This document shows positions 45,415 to 54,262 of a stretch of 64,000 bases of DNA, in pieces. This stretch comes from Bacteroidota bacterium. Its GTDB lineage: Bacteria > Bacteroidota > Bacteroidia > NS11-12g > UBA9320. The notes beneath the pieces were generated by a model. The model was given only the letters and a program-made list of their open reading frames with translations, did no database searches and was not told where the DNA came from. Positions within the stretch are counted from its first letter, which is position 1; each line of letters opens with the position of its first letter. The DNA is taken from assembly GCA_947468275.1 (NCBI GenBank), contig CANIKO010000005.1, positions 124,001 to 188,000 of the forward strand, written 5' to 3'. The translations under genes and the position numbers were made by a program.

Positions 45415-46590
45415 GTGAAAGGACAAATTTTTGACACCGCGGTAAAGCCTGAACAAGCCATTTTGGTAGCGGCAGATTTATATAGCTATCGCAAAGGTAA
45501 ATGCGCAGAGTATTTGGAAGAACTTGCTTTTTTGGCTGAAACTGCAGGCGCTGAAACTGTAAAAGTATTTACCCAAAAAACCGACCGACCGCATCCTAAA
45601 ACGTATTTAGGTCAGGGAAAATTGGAGGAAGTGGCTTTATATGTTAAAGAAAACGCAATTGATGTAGCCATTTTTGATGATGAACTAAGCCCTTCTCAAA
45701 CCCGAAATTTAGAAGATGCTTTGATGTGTAAAATCATTGATAGGAGCATGCTTATCCTTGATATTTTTGCAAATAATGCCAAGACAGCAACGGCTAAAGC
45801 CCAAGTGGAACTGGCCAGAAATGAGTATCTTTTGCCACGACTTACCCGAATGTGGGGTCACTTGGATAGGCAAAAAGGCGGAATTGGTCAACGTGGTGCG
45901 GGTGAAAAAGAAATTGAAACCGACCGACGAGCCATTCGCCATACCATTTCTTTATTAAAAGAAAAACTTAAGGATATTGACAGCCAAAATCAGGTTCGCC
46001 GCAAAAACCGTGATGCCATGAAAAAAGTAGCTTTGGTGGGGTATACCAATGTGGGCAAATCCACCATTATGAATGCCTTGACAAAAGCGGGGGTTTTAAC
46101 CGAGAATAAATTATTTGCAACGTTGGATTCCACAGCTCGTAAAGTGGTTTTTCCTAACCCTGACCCAATGCAACAACCAATTGCTTTTATACTTTCTGAC
46201 ACGGTAGGTTTTATTCGCAAGTTACCTCATCAATTGGTCGAAAGTTTTAAATCAACCTTGGATGAAGTGGTAGATGCTGATGTTCTATTGCATGTGGTAG
46301 ATGTTTCACATCAAGGGTTTGAAGATCAAATGGAAGTAGTAAATAATACATTGGCCGAAATTGGCGCAGCCCAAAAACCAACGATTATTGTATTTAATAA
46401 AACGGATCAATACAATCCTGACCCAACGGCTGAAGATATTTTTGAAGATACCACCATTTATGATTTAGATTTATTAAAGAAAAGCTGGATGTCGAAGGAA
46501 AATTCTCCAGTAGTTTTTATATCCGCCCTTAACAAAACCAATATGGATGAGTTAAAGGAAAAGATAATTGATAAATTGGAGTATTCTTAA
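45415..46590 (+). CDS. hflX: GTPase HflX
   Basis: Ribosome-associated GTPase that can split stalled or hibernating ribosomes. The 391-residue protein has the HflX N-terminal domain (KTYLGQGKLEEV, IFDDELSPSQTRNLED), the linker RGAGEKEIETDRR, and the G domain: G1 GYTNVGKST (about 206-214), G3 DTVGFI, G4 FNKTD, with FISALNKTN near the C-terminus. The start is GTG at 45415, directly after a -7 box; no upstream ATG fits. It is convergent with the beta-helix cargo gene, 21 nt apart. Confidence 0.95.
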   Translation: MKGQIFDTAVKPEQAILVAADLYSYRKGKCAEYLEELAFLAETAGAETVKVFTQKTDRPHPKTYLGQGKLEEVALYVKENAIDVAIFDDELSPSQTRNLEDALMCKIIDRSMLILDIFANNAKTATAKAQVELARNEYLLPRLTRMWGHLDRQKGGIGQRGAGEKEIETDRRAIRHTISLLKEKLKDIDSQNQVRRKNRDAMKKVALVGYTNVGKSTIMNALTKAGVLTENKLFATLDSTARKVVFPNPDPMQQPIAFILSDTVGFIRKLPHQLVESFKSTLDEVVDADVLLHVVDVSHQGFEDQMEVVNNTLAEIGAAQKPTIIVFNKTDQYNPDPTAEDIFEDTTIYDLDLLKKSWMSKENSPVVFISALNKTNMDELKEKIIDKLEYS

Positions 46591-46611
46591 GTGTACTATT
46601 AGTTTAAAAAT

Positions 46612-47985
46612 CTAATAATGAACTATTCTTGACTTGTAGAGTCTTCCATCTGCCGAAGTGATTTCTATAAAATATAAACCCGATTTAAGCGAAGAAATAT
46701 CCAATGTACTCAATTGCGATTGTATTGTTTGGGTTTTAACTACTTGACCTGTTACATCAATAACTTTAAGCTGTGAATTGCCATTAAAGTTAGTTTCTAC
46801 ATTTAATGTATTATTGGCAGGATTAGGATAAAGCCTTGTATTTACTTGACTAAAAGTGGTTGGTTTAATATCTGCCTCAATCATCCCCGCATCATTTGAA
46901 GACGATGGCCAGCAGTTGCTCGTTTTACTGCTTCTGAAAGAAGTAAAATCAATCATAAACGGAATTTTTTTATCCGTCCTAAAATCCATTATAGAACCTT
47001 TAATTTTAGTTGTATCATTAGTATTCCAATAGTTGGAAGTAAAGTCAGAAAAATGATAGGTGCCTGTGGTAGATGAGCAGCTATTAAAAAAGACAGCCTT
47101 ATAAGTATAATTCATGAAATTATTATTATTAATGTTAATAGTATCATTAGTATAATAATAACAAGGCATATTGATAAATATAGCCATTGAATCAAATTCG
47201 TTATTCTCAATTTTAAAATTACATCCATAGTTGTTTACCGAACTTAAATCAATAGCTCCCGAGTAAGGATATTTGCCGTTTTTAAAATAATTGCAACTTA
47301 TTATTGCCTTTTTAGAGTTAGTAAATGAACTGATGCTGGCATAATACCTATCGCCATAAAAATAATTATTTTTAATAATACTGTTTTCGGCCAATGCAAC
47401 ATATCCATAGCTATGAATTAAATTGTCTGTAAAATAAAGACTGGTATTTTGTTTTAATCCATAAATTAAAAATCCAAATCCGTCGCCGGTAAAATTGCAA
47501 TGAGACACCCAAAGGGTTATTGAATCGGAAGTGGTGCTTCCTATTGGGTAATTTATTTTATTAAAATGCGAATATTCTACTATCAAACTGGTTCTGTCCA
47601 ATGTCAATTCATTTCCTGATAAGGGGCCATCAAAACTGCAATATTTAATTTGACATCCAGTTTTTGTAGAAGGATTATAATCCATAGCGGTATCCGAAAA
47701 AACGATAGACAAAGCTTTAAATTTTACCAATGAATCTTTGTTGCCAATGGCTATGAGGCAGCCATTCACAGTTAATTTATAACTGGCACTGGCAATTACC
47801 TCAACTCCAGGTTTAATAGTAACGGTTACACCCTGATTGATAATTACCTGGCTGTTTATTAAGTAAGGACTGCCCGACGGGGTCCACACTTGATTGCTGC
47901 TGATAACTGAACTTACCGTAGTAGAAGCACTGGCAAATCCGCAGATGAGGAATAAAAAAATAGGTAAAAGTAATTTTGTTTTCAT
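46612..47985 (-). CDS. secreted beta-helix protein with T9SS type A sorting domain
   Basis: A 457-residue exported protein. The signal peptide (1-20, ending ASAS) is followed by VWTPSGSPYLINSQVIINQG and a GVTVTIKPGVEV-type cap, the usual entry of right-handed parallel beta-helix domains. Repeated NxFxN/GxYY segments run to about residue 340. The last 75 residues (TRLYPNPANNTLNVET, SLKSGLYFIEITS) are a canonical sorting domain. Such proteins often bind or degrade polysaccharides, but no catalytic residues can be assigned. It ends 21 nt from the convergent hflX stop. Confidence 0.85.
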   Translation of the reverse strand: MKTKLLLPIFLFLICGFASASTTVSSVISSNQVWTPSGSPYLINSQVIINQGVTVTIKPGVEVIASASYKLTVNGCLIAIGNKDSLVKFKALSIVFSDTAMDYNPSTKTGCQIKYCSFDGPLSGNELTLDRTSLIVEYSHFNKINYPIGSTTSDSITLWVSHCNFTGDGFGFLIYGLKQNTSLYFTDNLIHSYGYVALAENSIIKNNYFYGDRYYASISSFTNSKKAIISCNYFKNGKYPYSGAIDLSSVNNYGCNFKIENNEFDSMAIFINMPCYYYTNDTININNNNFMNYTYKAVFFNSCSSTTGTYHFSDFTSNYWNTNDTTKIKGSIMDFRTDKKIPFMIDFTSFRSSKTSNCWPSSSNDAGMIEADIKPTTFSQVNTRLYPNPANNTLNVETNFNGNSQLKVIDVTGQVVKTQTIQSQLSTLDISSLKSGLYFIEITSADGRLYKSRIVHY

Positions 47986-48217
47986 GGGGTAAATATTAAG
48001 GTTTGTTTTTTTTATGTTTTCGAATAAAGGTTTTATTGAAGGGATGAAATCAATTTATTTTTTTTTTAACATGAAAATGACATGGGATTTGTTCTCTGAC
48101 CTTAATTTGTGGGGACATGAATAATGGCTATGGAGTTTAAATATTGCGAAATGGATACCCTTAAATTTAATTATTACTAAATTAATTTTATTATGCTCAA
48201 TTAGTCAATTAGAATGA

Positions 48218-48225
48218 TACCTTTA
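48218..48225 (+). promoter_or_regulatory. possible -7 box for the Cys-rich protein operon
   Basis: TACCTTTA, one mismatch from the TACCTTTG used elsewhere in the window, 12 nt before the preferred ATG at 48238. An in-frame ATG at 48214 lies at the edge of this box and is therefore disfavoured. Confidence 0.35.
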
Positions 48226-48237
48226 CAAAAAAATATT

Positions 48238-48897
48238 ATGAAAATAAAAAATAAACTTATCTTTTTTGTCTGTGCTTTTTTCTTCTTTGGGGATTCTTAT
48301 GCTGACCCAAATCAAGACACCGCATATACTATTGCGGATGCCTTGGCTGCTCAAGCAATAGCCGTAAATAGCTTATCTGGAGCAGATTTTTGTATACTCA
48401 ACACTGCGATGAATAGTGGGTTGACTGATGAACAGATTTTAGAAGCTATTGATGGTAACTCTGGGATTGATGGAATTAGGACTATTTTAATTGCTACTCA
48501 AGAAAGTTTAGCCAATTTTGGAGCAATCACTTTTATTGGCAGGAATTCAGCAAACGCATCACTTGTTAAGGAAAGACTTTATTGGGATTTGGATGGAACA
48601 ATTAATGCTGGATGCGCGGCTCATAAAGCTGCGATAAGTTCATGTATGTGGGCTTTTGCACAGTATAACTTTGCTGCTGCCTTGTCATGTACAATATTTT
48701 CAGTCTTTTATGAGGTGTGTTATTTAGCCGCTCTAATTATAAATACTGGCGCAATGAATTCCTGCTGTGATGTAGCAGATGCTGCTTCTCCTGGCTGCGC
48801 TGGTACCACTGCAGGAGGTGGAGGCGGAGGAGGGCCAGTTTATCATAATCCTTTACTTCAAAGTTGGACTGAAATACCAAATTCAAACTGCAATTGA
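48238..48897 (+). CDS. unrecognised Cys-rich secreted protein
   Basis: A 219-residue protein I cannot assign to a family. A good signal peptide (residues 1-22, ending DSYA) precedes an Ala-rich helical region with LSGADFCILNTAMNSGLTDE. The C-terminal third has about nine Cys, including GCAAHKAAISSC, LSCTIFSVFYEVC and NSCCDVADAASPGC. A Gly7 run leads to a short tail ending NSNCN. Hydrophobic helices with many Cys suggest a compact disulfide-bonded secreted domain. Its stop overlaps the TTG start of the next gene (TTGA), and that gene overlaps a delta-60 cargo gene. Some Cys-rich bacteriocins have this general look, but no homology is claimed. Confidence 0.7.
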   Translation: MKIKNKLIFFVCAFFFFGDSYADPNQDTAYTIADALAAQAIAVNSLSGADFCILNTAMNSGLTDEQILEAIDGNSGIDGIRTILIATQESLANFGAITFIGRNSANASLVKERLYWDLDGTINAGCAAHKAAISSCMWAFAQYNFAAALSCTIFSVFYEVCYLAALIINTGAMNSCCDVADAASPGCAGTTAGGGGGGGPVYHNPLLQSWTEIPNSNCN

Positions 48898-49157
48898 TAA
48901 GTATTAAGTCGATTAAATATAAATACATTAGTTATATAATTGGTTTTCTTGGATTATCAATTTATGCATATTTTCAGTATGTCTATATTTTATTTTTAAC
49001 AAGTTGCTTTATGACTTGGTTGAAATACATTTATTATCACAGGTTAATCCAAGAAGATAATGACTCCTCTTTAATTGAAAGTTCTAAAAGTGAATTTAAA
49101 AACGCATTTTATATTACTATTATGTTCTTAATTATTACGATATTTAAATTTTTATGA
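48894..49157 (+). CDS. small membrane protein (87 aa) coupled to the Cys-rich protein
   Basis: An 87-residue hydrophobic protein starting at TTG 48894 inside the stop codon of the preceding gene and ending in the ATGA overlap with the next gene. Two to three helices are predicted (about 10-30, 28-45 and 70-86), with a charged middle (QEDNDSSLIESSKSEFKN). No family recognised. The 4-nt overlaps on both sides are strong evidence that it is a real, translationally coupled gene. By position it could be a chaperone, anchor or immunity-like partner of the upstream protein (speculative). Confidence 0.6.
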   Translation: MISIKSIKYKYISYIIGFLGLSIYAYFQYVYILFLTSCFMTWLKYIYYHRLIQEDNDSSLIESSKSEFKNAFYITIMFLIITIFKFL

Positions 49158-50683
49158 CCATAAAAGTTAATATAATTTTAAGTGTTTTACAAATATTTAA
49201 TTGTCTGGTATCAAAAGGACAAGCAGGTAATCTTGATAATTCTTTTGGAAATAATGGAATTGTAATCACAACAATAAGTACTGGTAATGATCAAATTCTT
49301 GCTTCAAAAATACAATCAGATGGCAGAATTCTAGCTGCTGGACACGTTTATAATGGTACTAACTACGATTTTGCAATTGCCAGATACAAAGTGGATGGTA
49401 AGTTGGATACAAGTTTTAATTTAAATGGAAAAGTAACTTTTGGAGTAGGTATAGAAAACGATTTTGTATATTCAATGGTAATTCAAAATGATGGCAAGAT
49501 TTTAATTGGAGGACAATCAATATCTAGCTCAAAAGGATACTTTGCTTTAGCTAGAGTTAATTTAAATGGTTCTTTAGATAATAGTTTTGGCAATAATGGA
49601 AAAGTAGTAACTTCTCTAAGTGGGAAAAAAGATTTAGCCTATGCAATAGCAATTAAAGATGATAAAATTATTTTGGCTGGATATTCTACTATTAATAATG
49701 GCAATAGTATTGCAATAGCAAGGTATAATATTAACGGTGAAATTGATACAACATTTAATAGAACGGGAAAGTTAATAAAGAAAATAACTATTGATAGTTT
49801 AAATGAGATTCAATCAATAGCAATACAACCAAATGGGAAAATTGTAATTGCAGGGTTTTCAGGTTCTTCTACAGTATCCAAATTTCTTATTGCAAGATAT
49901 AATGAACAAGGCACATTAGATACAGGTTTTGCTAAAAAAGGTTATACATTAACAGATTTTGGGAACAGCTATAACAGAATATCTTCAGTTGCAATTCTTA
50001 ATGATGGGAAAATTTTAGCATGTGGTACTGTATCAAGCCTGTTTGGTTATGAGTTTGCCTTAGTAAAGTATAAATACAACGGAATGTTGGATACTACTTT
50101 TGGAAATAAAGGTAAAGCAACTTCAGAAATTAATGGATTTAATATTGCAACATCTATGGCTTTGCAACCTGATGGAAAAATTATTTTAGCTGGCTATTCG
50201 CAAATTAATTCTACTATCCAATTCTGCATGATAAGATTTGATAGTGTAGGATTTGTAGATACCAATTTTGGTAAAAAAGGTTTTTCTTCTACTGCAATTG
50301 GATCAAAAATGGATATCGCAAATAGTATTTGCCTTCAATCAAACGGTAGAATTATTGTTGCGGGTGGGTCAAATAATGGTATAAAAAATGATTTTGCTAT
50401 TGTAAGATATTTGGGAGGAGAAACTAGCTCCATACAAAATTTAAAAATACCCAAGTGTTTGGTTAATATTTATCCCAACCCTTCAACAGGTATTATTAAC
50501 TTTGATTGTGATGAAAACATGAATATTCGGATTTACAATTCTATTGGGTCATTGGTTAAAGAAATAAATTGCTCTGGTATTCAAACTTTGGATATGTCAA
50601 ATCAGTCCGCAGGATTGTACACAATAAAAATTAAAACAAGTAGCAGGCAGATTATTCAGAAGGTTTTTATTATTGAAGAATAA
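49154..50683 (+). CDS. delta-60 repeat beta-propeller protein with T9SS type A domain
   Basis: A 509-residue exported protein. The signal peptide (1-23) is followed by about seven delta-60 repeats between residues 25 and 430. Each has the pattern DxSFGNNGxV, then IQxDGKIxxAG and FALARYxxNGxLDTxF. Delta-60 units probably build a large propeller. The C-terminus (VNIYPNPSTGIINFDC, SAGLYTIKIKT) is a type A sorting domain. It is the third gene of a tightly overlapping operon and a paralog of the protein at 60216-61778. A perfect palindrome ends the transcript. Confidence 0.88.
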   Translation: MTIKVNIILSVLQIFNCLVSKGQAGNLDNSFGNNGIVITTISTGNDQILASKIQSDGRILAAGHVYNGTNYDFAIARYKVDGKLDTSFNLNGKVTFGVGIENDFVYSMVIQNDGKILIGGQSISSSKGYFALARVNLNGSLDNSFGNNGKVVTSLSGKKDLAYAIAIKDDKIILAGYSTINNGNSIAIARYNINGEIDTTFNRTGKLIKKITIDSLNEIQSIAIQPNGKIVIAGFSGSSTVSKFLIARYNEQGTLDTGFAKKGYTLTDFGNSYNRISSVAILNDGKILACGTVSSLFGYEFALVKYKYNGMLDTTFGNKGKATSEINGFNIATSMALQPDGKIILAGYSQINSTIQFCMIRFDSVGFVDTNFGKKGFSSTAIGSKMDIANSICLQSNGRIIVAGGSNNGIKNDFAIVRYLGGETSSIQNLKIPKCLVNIYPNPSTGIINFDCDENMNIRIYNSIGSLVKEINCSGIQTLDMSNQSAGLYTIKIKTSSRQIIQKVFIIEE

Positions 50684-50721
50684 ATCTATTGCCGTTGCTT
50701 TAAAGCAACGGCAATAGATTT
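50682..50721. terminator. 20-bp perfect palindrome between delta-60 gene and thrS
   Basis: AAATCTATTGCCGTTGCTTT (50682-50701) is followed at once by its exact reverse complement (50702-50721). The hairpin overlaps the stop codon of the upstream gene. It lacks a long T tail, so it may act as a terminator in either direction or be an intergenic palindromic repeat. Confidence 0.6.
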
Positions 50722-50747
50722 ATATAAAAAAACATCTCCCAAAAACT

Positions 50748-50755
50748 TAAATTTG
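50748..50755 (+). promoter_or_regulatory. thrS operon -7 promoter box
   Basis: TAAATTTG, followed by CAC, 19 nt before the ATG of thrS. Confidence 0.45.
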
Positions 50756-50774
50756 CACTCTTTTTAAAAAATTT

Positions 50775-52697
50775 ATGATTAATGTAACACTTCCTGATGG
50801 CTCGGTGAGGCAGTACCCAAAAGGTACTACTGCCATGGACATAGCCAAGGGGATTAGCGAAGGATTGGCTCGCAATGTTTTGGCGGCCAAAGTAAACGAC
50901 GAGGTTTGGGATAGTTTTCGCCCAATTAATAACGATAGTTCATTAAAATTATTGACTTGGGACGATAAGGAAGGGAAATCTACCTTTTGGCATAGCTCTG
51001 CACATATTATGGCTGAGGCTTTAGAAGCCATTTATCCGGGGGTTCAACTTGGAATTGGTCCTCCCATTGAAAATGGTTTTTATTACGATGTGGATTTTGG
51101 AGGAATGCCATTTACTGCTGACCAACTGCCCGCAATTGAAGCAAAAATGCAGGAATTGGCGAATGCTGATAATACATTTACCCGTCAGGATGTTTCTAAA
51201 AATGATGCTATTGATTATTTTACCAAAAAAGGCGACCCCTATAAACTGGAACTAATTGATGGATTGCAAGACGGACAAATTACGTTTTACCATCAGGGCA
51301 ATTTTACCGATTTATGCCGAGGGCCACATATTCCTTCTACAGGAAAAATAAAGGCTGTTAAATTATTAAACATCGCCGGAGCCTATTGGCGTGGGGATGA
51401 AAAAAATAAACAGTTAACTCGTTTGTATGGAGTTACGTTTCCAAAAGCAAAAGAATTAGCAGAATTTCTTTTTGTGTTAGAAGAAGCCAAAAAACGCGAC
51501 CACCGAAAGTTGGGCAAGGAACTGGAATTGTTTATGTTTTCGGATAAAGTAGGAGCGGGGTTACCCATCTGGTTGCCGCGCGGTACTATGATTCGTGAAC
51601 GCTTGGAACGTTTTATGCGCCAAGAGCAATTGGAAAGAGGCTACGTGCAAGTAGTAACGCCGCACATTGGAAAAAAGGATTTATATGTTACTTCAGGTCA
51701 TTATGAAAAATATGGTAAGGATTCATTTCAGCCAATTCATACACCAGAAGAAGGAGAAGAATTTTTCCTGAAACCAATGAATTGCCCGCATCATTGTGAA
51801 ATATATGGACATAAGCCAAGGTCGTATAAAGAATTGCCGGTGCGAATAGCCGAATTTGGAACAGTTTACCGTTATGAACAATCGGGCGAATTGAATGGAT
51901 TAACTCGCGTACGAGGATTCACCCAAGACGATGCTCATATTTTTTGTACTGCCGACCAAATAAAGGATGAATTTAAATCGGTGATAGATTTAGTGATTCA
52001 TGTACTAAAGAAATTGAATTTTGAAAATTACACTGCACAAATTTCTTTGCGTGATCAGGTAAATCGTGAAAAATATATTGGAAGCGATGAAAACTGGGAA
52101 AAGGCTGAAAATGCAATTATTGAAGCTGCCGCTGAAAAAGGTTTGATAACAGTAACTGAATACGGTGAAGCTGCCTTTTATGGTCCTAAATTAGACTTTA
52201 TGGTGAAAGATGCCTTGGGCCGTTCATGGCAATTGGGCACTATTCAGGTGGATTATAATTTGCCTGAACGTTTTGAATTAGAATATATAACTTCTGAAAA
52301 TACAAAGGCTCGTCCTGTTATGATTCACCGTGCACCGTTTGGTTCATTGGAGCGATTTATCGGAGTTTTAATAGAACATTGCAGTGGAAATTTTCCGCTT
52401 TGGCTAACCCCTGACCAAGTTGCAATATTGCCAATCAGTGAAAAGTTTGAGGAATTTGCAAAAAGCCTTTTAATTTATTTAGAAAAAAACGATATTCGCG
52501 GCCTTGTAGATTTTAGGAGTGAAAAGGTAGGCAGAAAGATTCGGGATGCAGAAATGAAAAAAATCCCCATCATGCTTATTATTGGTGAAAAGGAACAAGA
52601 AAATAATGAAGTATCAGTGAGGGTGCATGGAGAAGGAGATGTTGGTTCAATGAAACTTGAAGATTTTGTAAGTTATTTTAAACAGAAGCTAAATTAA
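50775..52697 (+). CDS. thrS: threonyl-tRNA synthetase
   Basis: Class II synthetase charging tRNA-Thr. The 640-residue protein has an N-terminal TGS domain (1-60, [19 protein letters not shown]), the editing domain with [11 protein letters not shown] (about 72-83), and the catalytic core with zinc-ligand Cys337 (MNCPHH), motif 2 [13 protein letters not shown] and motif 3 [18 protein letters not shown]. The C-terminal anticodon-binding domain ends the protein. It leads the conserved thrS-infC-rpmI-rplT operon; infC begins only 3 nt after its stop. Confidence 0.97.
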   Translation: MINVTLPDGSVRQYPKGTTAMDIAKGISEGLARNVLAAKVNDEVWDSFRPINNDSSLKLLTWDDKEGKSTFWHSSAHIMAEALEAIYPGVQLGIGPPIENGFYYDVDFGGMPFTADQLPAIEAKMQELANADNTFTRQDVSKNDAIDYFTKKGDPYKLELIDGLQDGQITFYHQGNFTDLCRGPHIPSTGKIKAVKLLNIAGAYWRGDEKNKQLTRLYGVTFPKAKELAEFLFVLEEAKKRDHRKLGKELELFMFSDKVGAGLPIWLPRGTMIRERLERFMRQEQLERGYVQVVTPHIGKKDLYVTSGHYEKYGKDSFQPIHTPEEGEEFFLKPMNCPHHCEIYGHKPRSYKELPVRIAEFGTVYRYEQSGELNGLTRVRGFTQDDAHIFCTADQIKDEFKSVIDLVIHVLKKLNFENYTAQISLRDQVNREKYIGSDENWEKAENAIIEAAAEKGLITVTEYGEAAFYGPKLDFMVKDALGRSWQLGTIQVDYNLPERFELEYITSENTKARPVMIHRAPFGSLERFIGVLIEHCSGNFPLWLTPDQVAILPISEKFEEFAKSLLIYLEKNDIRGLVDFRSEKVGRKIRDAEMKKIPIMLIIGEKEQENNEVSVRVHGEGDVGSMKLEDFVSYFKQKLN

Positions 52698-52700
52698 TTA

Positions 52701-53333
52701 ATTATAGAAAACCCAATTAAAAATACTCCGCCTGAAATACCGGCAGTTCCCGCAGGGAATGACCGACCGATAGTTCCGGCTCCTCAGGTTCGTACACCCG
52801 GTTTTAGAAGACCGCCTGTTAAGGTTGAACTCCACAAAATAAATGGCAAAATTACTGCTGACCCGATCCGTTTGGTTGGTGAAAATGTTGAGCCTGGTAT
52901 TGTTAGTTTAAGTGAAGGTATTGAGCTAGCAGAAGAGTTTGGATTGGATTTGGTTGAAATATCGCCAAAAGCTGATCCACCAGTTTGTAGAATTGTAGAT
53001 TACAATAAATTTTTATACGAACAGAAAAAGAAGGCAAAAGAAATAAAGGCCAATAGTTCTCGAGTAGAAATAAAAGAAATACGATTTGGACCAAATACTG
53101 ATGAGCATGATATTGAATTTAAAACCAAACATGCTACTAAGTTTTTGAGTGAAGGCCATAAAGTTAGAGCTTACGTATTTTTCAGAGGAAGGACAATTGT
53201 TTATAAAGAACGTGGTTCAAAACTTTTAGAGGAATTTGCAGCCAGCCTAAGTGACATAGCAAAAGTAGAAATGGAACCTAAGATGGAAGGGAAAAAAATG
53301 TTCATCATGCTAGGACCAAAAGTTAAAAAATAA
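52701..53333 (+). CDS. infC: translation initiation factor IF-3 with non-canonical start
   Basis: IF-3 binds the 30S subunit and checks start-codon fidelity. Conserved family sequence (KINGKITADPIRLVGENVEPG, LVEISPKADPPVCRIVDYNKFLYEQKKKAKE, KEIRFGPNTDEHD) begins well upstream of the first TTG (52872), which would cut off the N-terminal domain. Reading back, the frame stays open to the thrS stop at 52695-52697 and contains no ATG, GTG or TTG. The likely start is ATT 52701 or ATA 52704, giving about 210 residues. The extra first 45 residues are Pro-rich. An AUU start used for IF-3 autoregulation is known from E. coli infC. Confidence 0.9.
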   Translation: MIENPIKNTPPEIPAVPAGNDRPIVPAPQVRTPGFRRPPVKVELHKINGKITADPIRLVGENVEPGIVSLSEGIELAEEFGLDLVEISPKADPPVCRIVDYNKFLYEQKKKAKEIKANSSRVEIKEIRFGPNTDEHDIEFKTKHATKFLSEGHKVRAYVFFRGRTIVYKERGSKLLEEFAASLSDIAKVEMEPKMEGKKMFIMLGPKVKK

Positions 53334-53357
53334 AAAGAATTAAGAACGAATAGAATC

Positions 53358-53552
53358 ATGCCAAAATTAAAAACCAATTCAAGTGCCAAGAAGAGATTTA
53401 AAGTTACCGCTACCGGTAAAGTTAAATTTAAGCACGCTTTTAAAAATCACATTTTAACAAAGAAGTCTCATAAACGTAAAAAAGGTTTAGGTGCACCTGC
53501 TTATGTAGATGATACCAACATGGCTAACGTTAAGTTCATGCTAAGAATGTAA
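53358..53552 (+). CDS. rpmI: 50S ribosomal protein L35
   Basis: A 64-residue basic ribosomal protein of the large subunit. It begins [20 protein letters not shown] and contains the L35 pattern [24 protein letters not shown]. Full length for the family. It lies 25 nt after infC in the standard infC-rpmI-rplT order and is followed by a 154-nt spacer carrying a dispersed repeat. Confidence 0.96.
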   Translation: MPKLKTNSSAKKRFKVTATGKVKFKHAFKNHILTKKSHKRKKGLGAPAYVDDTNMANVKFMLRM

Positions 53553-53594
53553 TTAGATTTTAGATTTTGAGTGCAGAGATATGAGACTTTAAAA

Positions 53595-53630
53595 CATTTT
53601 CAAATTTCCAAATCTTCAAATTTTCAAATC
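53595..53630. repeat. CATTTTCAAATTT-type dispersed repeat
   Basis: A run of CAAAT(C/T)TTC-like units in the rpmI-rplT spacer. Its ends, CATTTTCAAATTT and TTTTCAAATC, match the repeat beside the four-helix-bundle gene (38050-38070). Confidence 0.65.
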
Positions 53631-53706
53631 AAAAATAATTTAACCCGCAATGGCACTTAAGATTGTTGAAACATTACAGCGCCGTGCATTAATCAAATAA
53701 AAAAAA

Positions 53707-54210
53707 ATGCCAAGATCAGTAAATCATGTTGCCTCAAGGGCACGCAGAAAAAGAATCCTCGAATTTGCCAAAGGCTATTGGGGTCGTAGAAAAAACGTTT
53801 GGACGGTTGCTAAAAATGCCGTAGAAAAAGCATGGGGCTATGCCTATCGTGACCGTAAAACCAAAAAACGCAACTTTCGTGCATTATGGATTCAGCGTAT
53901 TAATGCTGCCACCCGTATGGAAGGATTGTCTTATTCAAAGTTTATGAGTTTATATCACAACTCAGGAATGGAATTGAACCGTAAGGTATTAGCTGATTTA
54001 GCTATGAATCATCCTGAAGCTTTCAAAGCTGTAGTGGATTATGCAAAAGCAAACGGTGCTAAAGTAACCGTGGCTGCTAAACCAGCAGCGAAAGCCGCTC
54101 CTAAAGCTCCTAAAAAGGAAGCAGCAGTAGCAGCAGCCGAAGCACCTGTAGTAGCTGAAGTTGAAACAGCAACAGAAGAAACTTCAACTGAAAACGATTC
54201 AGCAGAATAA
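53707..54210 (+). CDS. rplT: 50S ribosomal protein L20 with long C-terminal tail
   Basis: Large-subunit assembly protein that binds 23S rRNA. Residues 1-115 are a full L20 ([60 protein letters not shown]). Residues 116-167 form an extra tail rich in Ala, Lys, Pro and Glu ([19 protein letters not shown], then an acidic end). Standard L20 is about 115-120 residues, so the tail is an addition. Last gene of the thrS operon, followed by a terminator. Confidence 0.96.
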   Translation: MPRSVNHVASRARRKRILEFAKGYWGRRKNVWTVAKNAVEKAWGYAYRDRKTKKRNFRALWIQRINAATRMEGLSYSKFMSLYHNSGMELNRKVLADLAMNHPEAFKAVVDYAKANGAKVTVAAKPAAKAAPKAPKKEAAVAAAEAPVVAEVETATEETSTENDSAE

Positions 54211-54234
54211 TATTCTTTAACGATATTTAAAATG

Positions 54235-54262
54235 AAAGCCTCGAGAAATCGGGGCTTTTTTA
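54235..54262 (+). terminator. intrinsic terminator after rplT
   Basis: AAAGCCTCGA (54235-54244) pairs with TCGGGGCTTT (54249-54258), including one T-G pair, around a GAAA loop, followed by Ts. Confidence 0.8.

Noticed and set aside
48014-48124. 36-codon plus-strand open frame
   Set aside because: No promoter or family signal, composition like the AT-rich spacer around it.
48238-48897. Assignment of the Cys-rich protein as a halocin C8-like bacteriocin
   Set aside because: Similarity is limited to many Cys and hydrophobic helices; no motif alignment can be supported by eye.
49154-50450. Periodic repeats that could suggest a CRISPR or satellite array
   Set aside because: They are protein-level delta-60 repeats in a coding frame; the DNA units diverge and there are no constant repeats with spacers.
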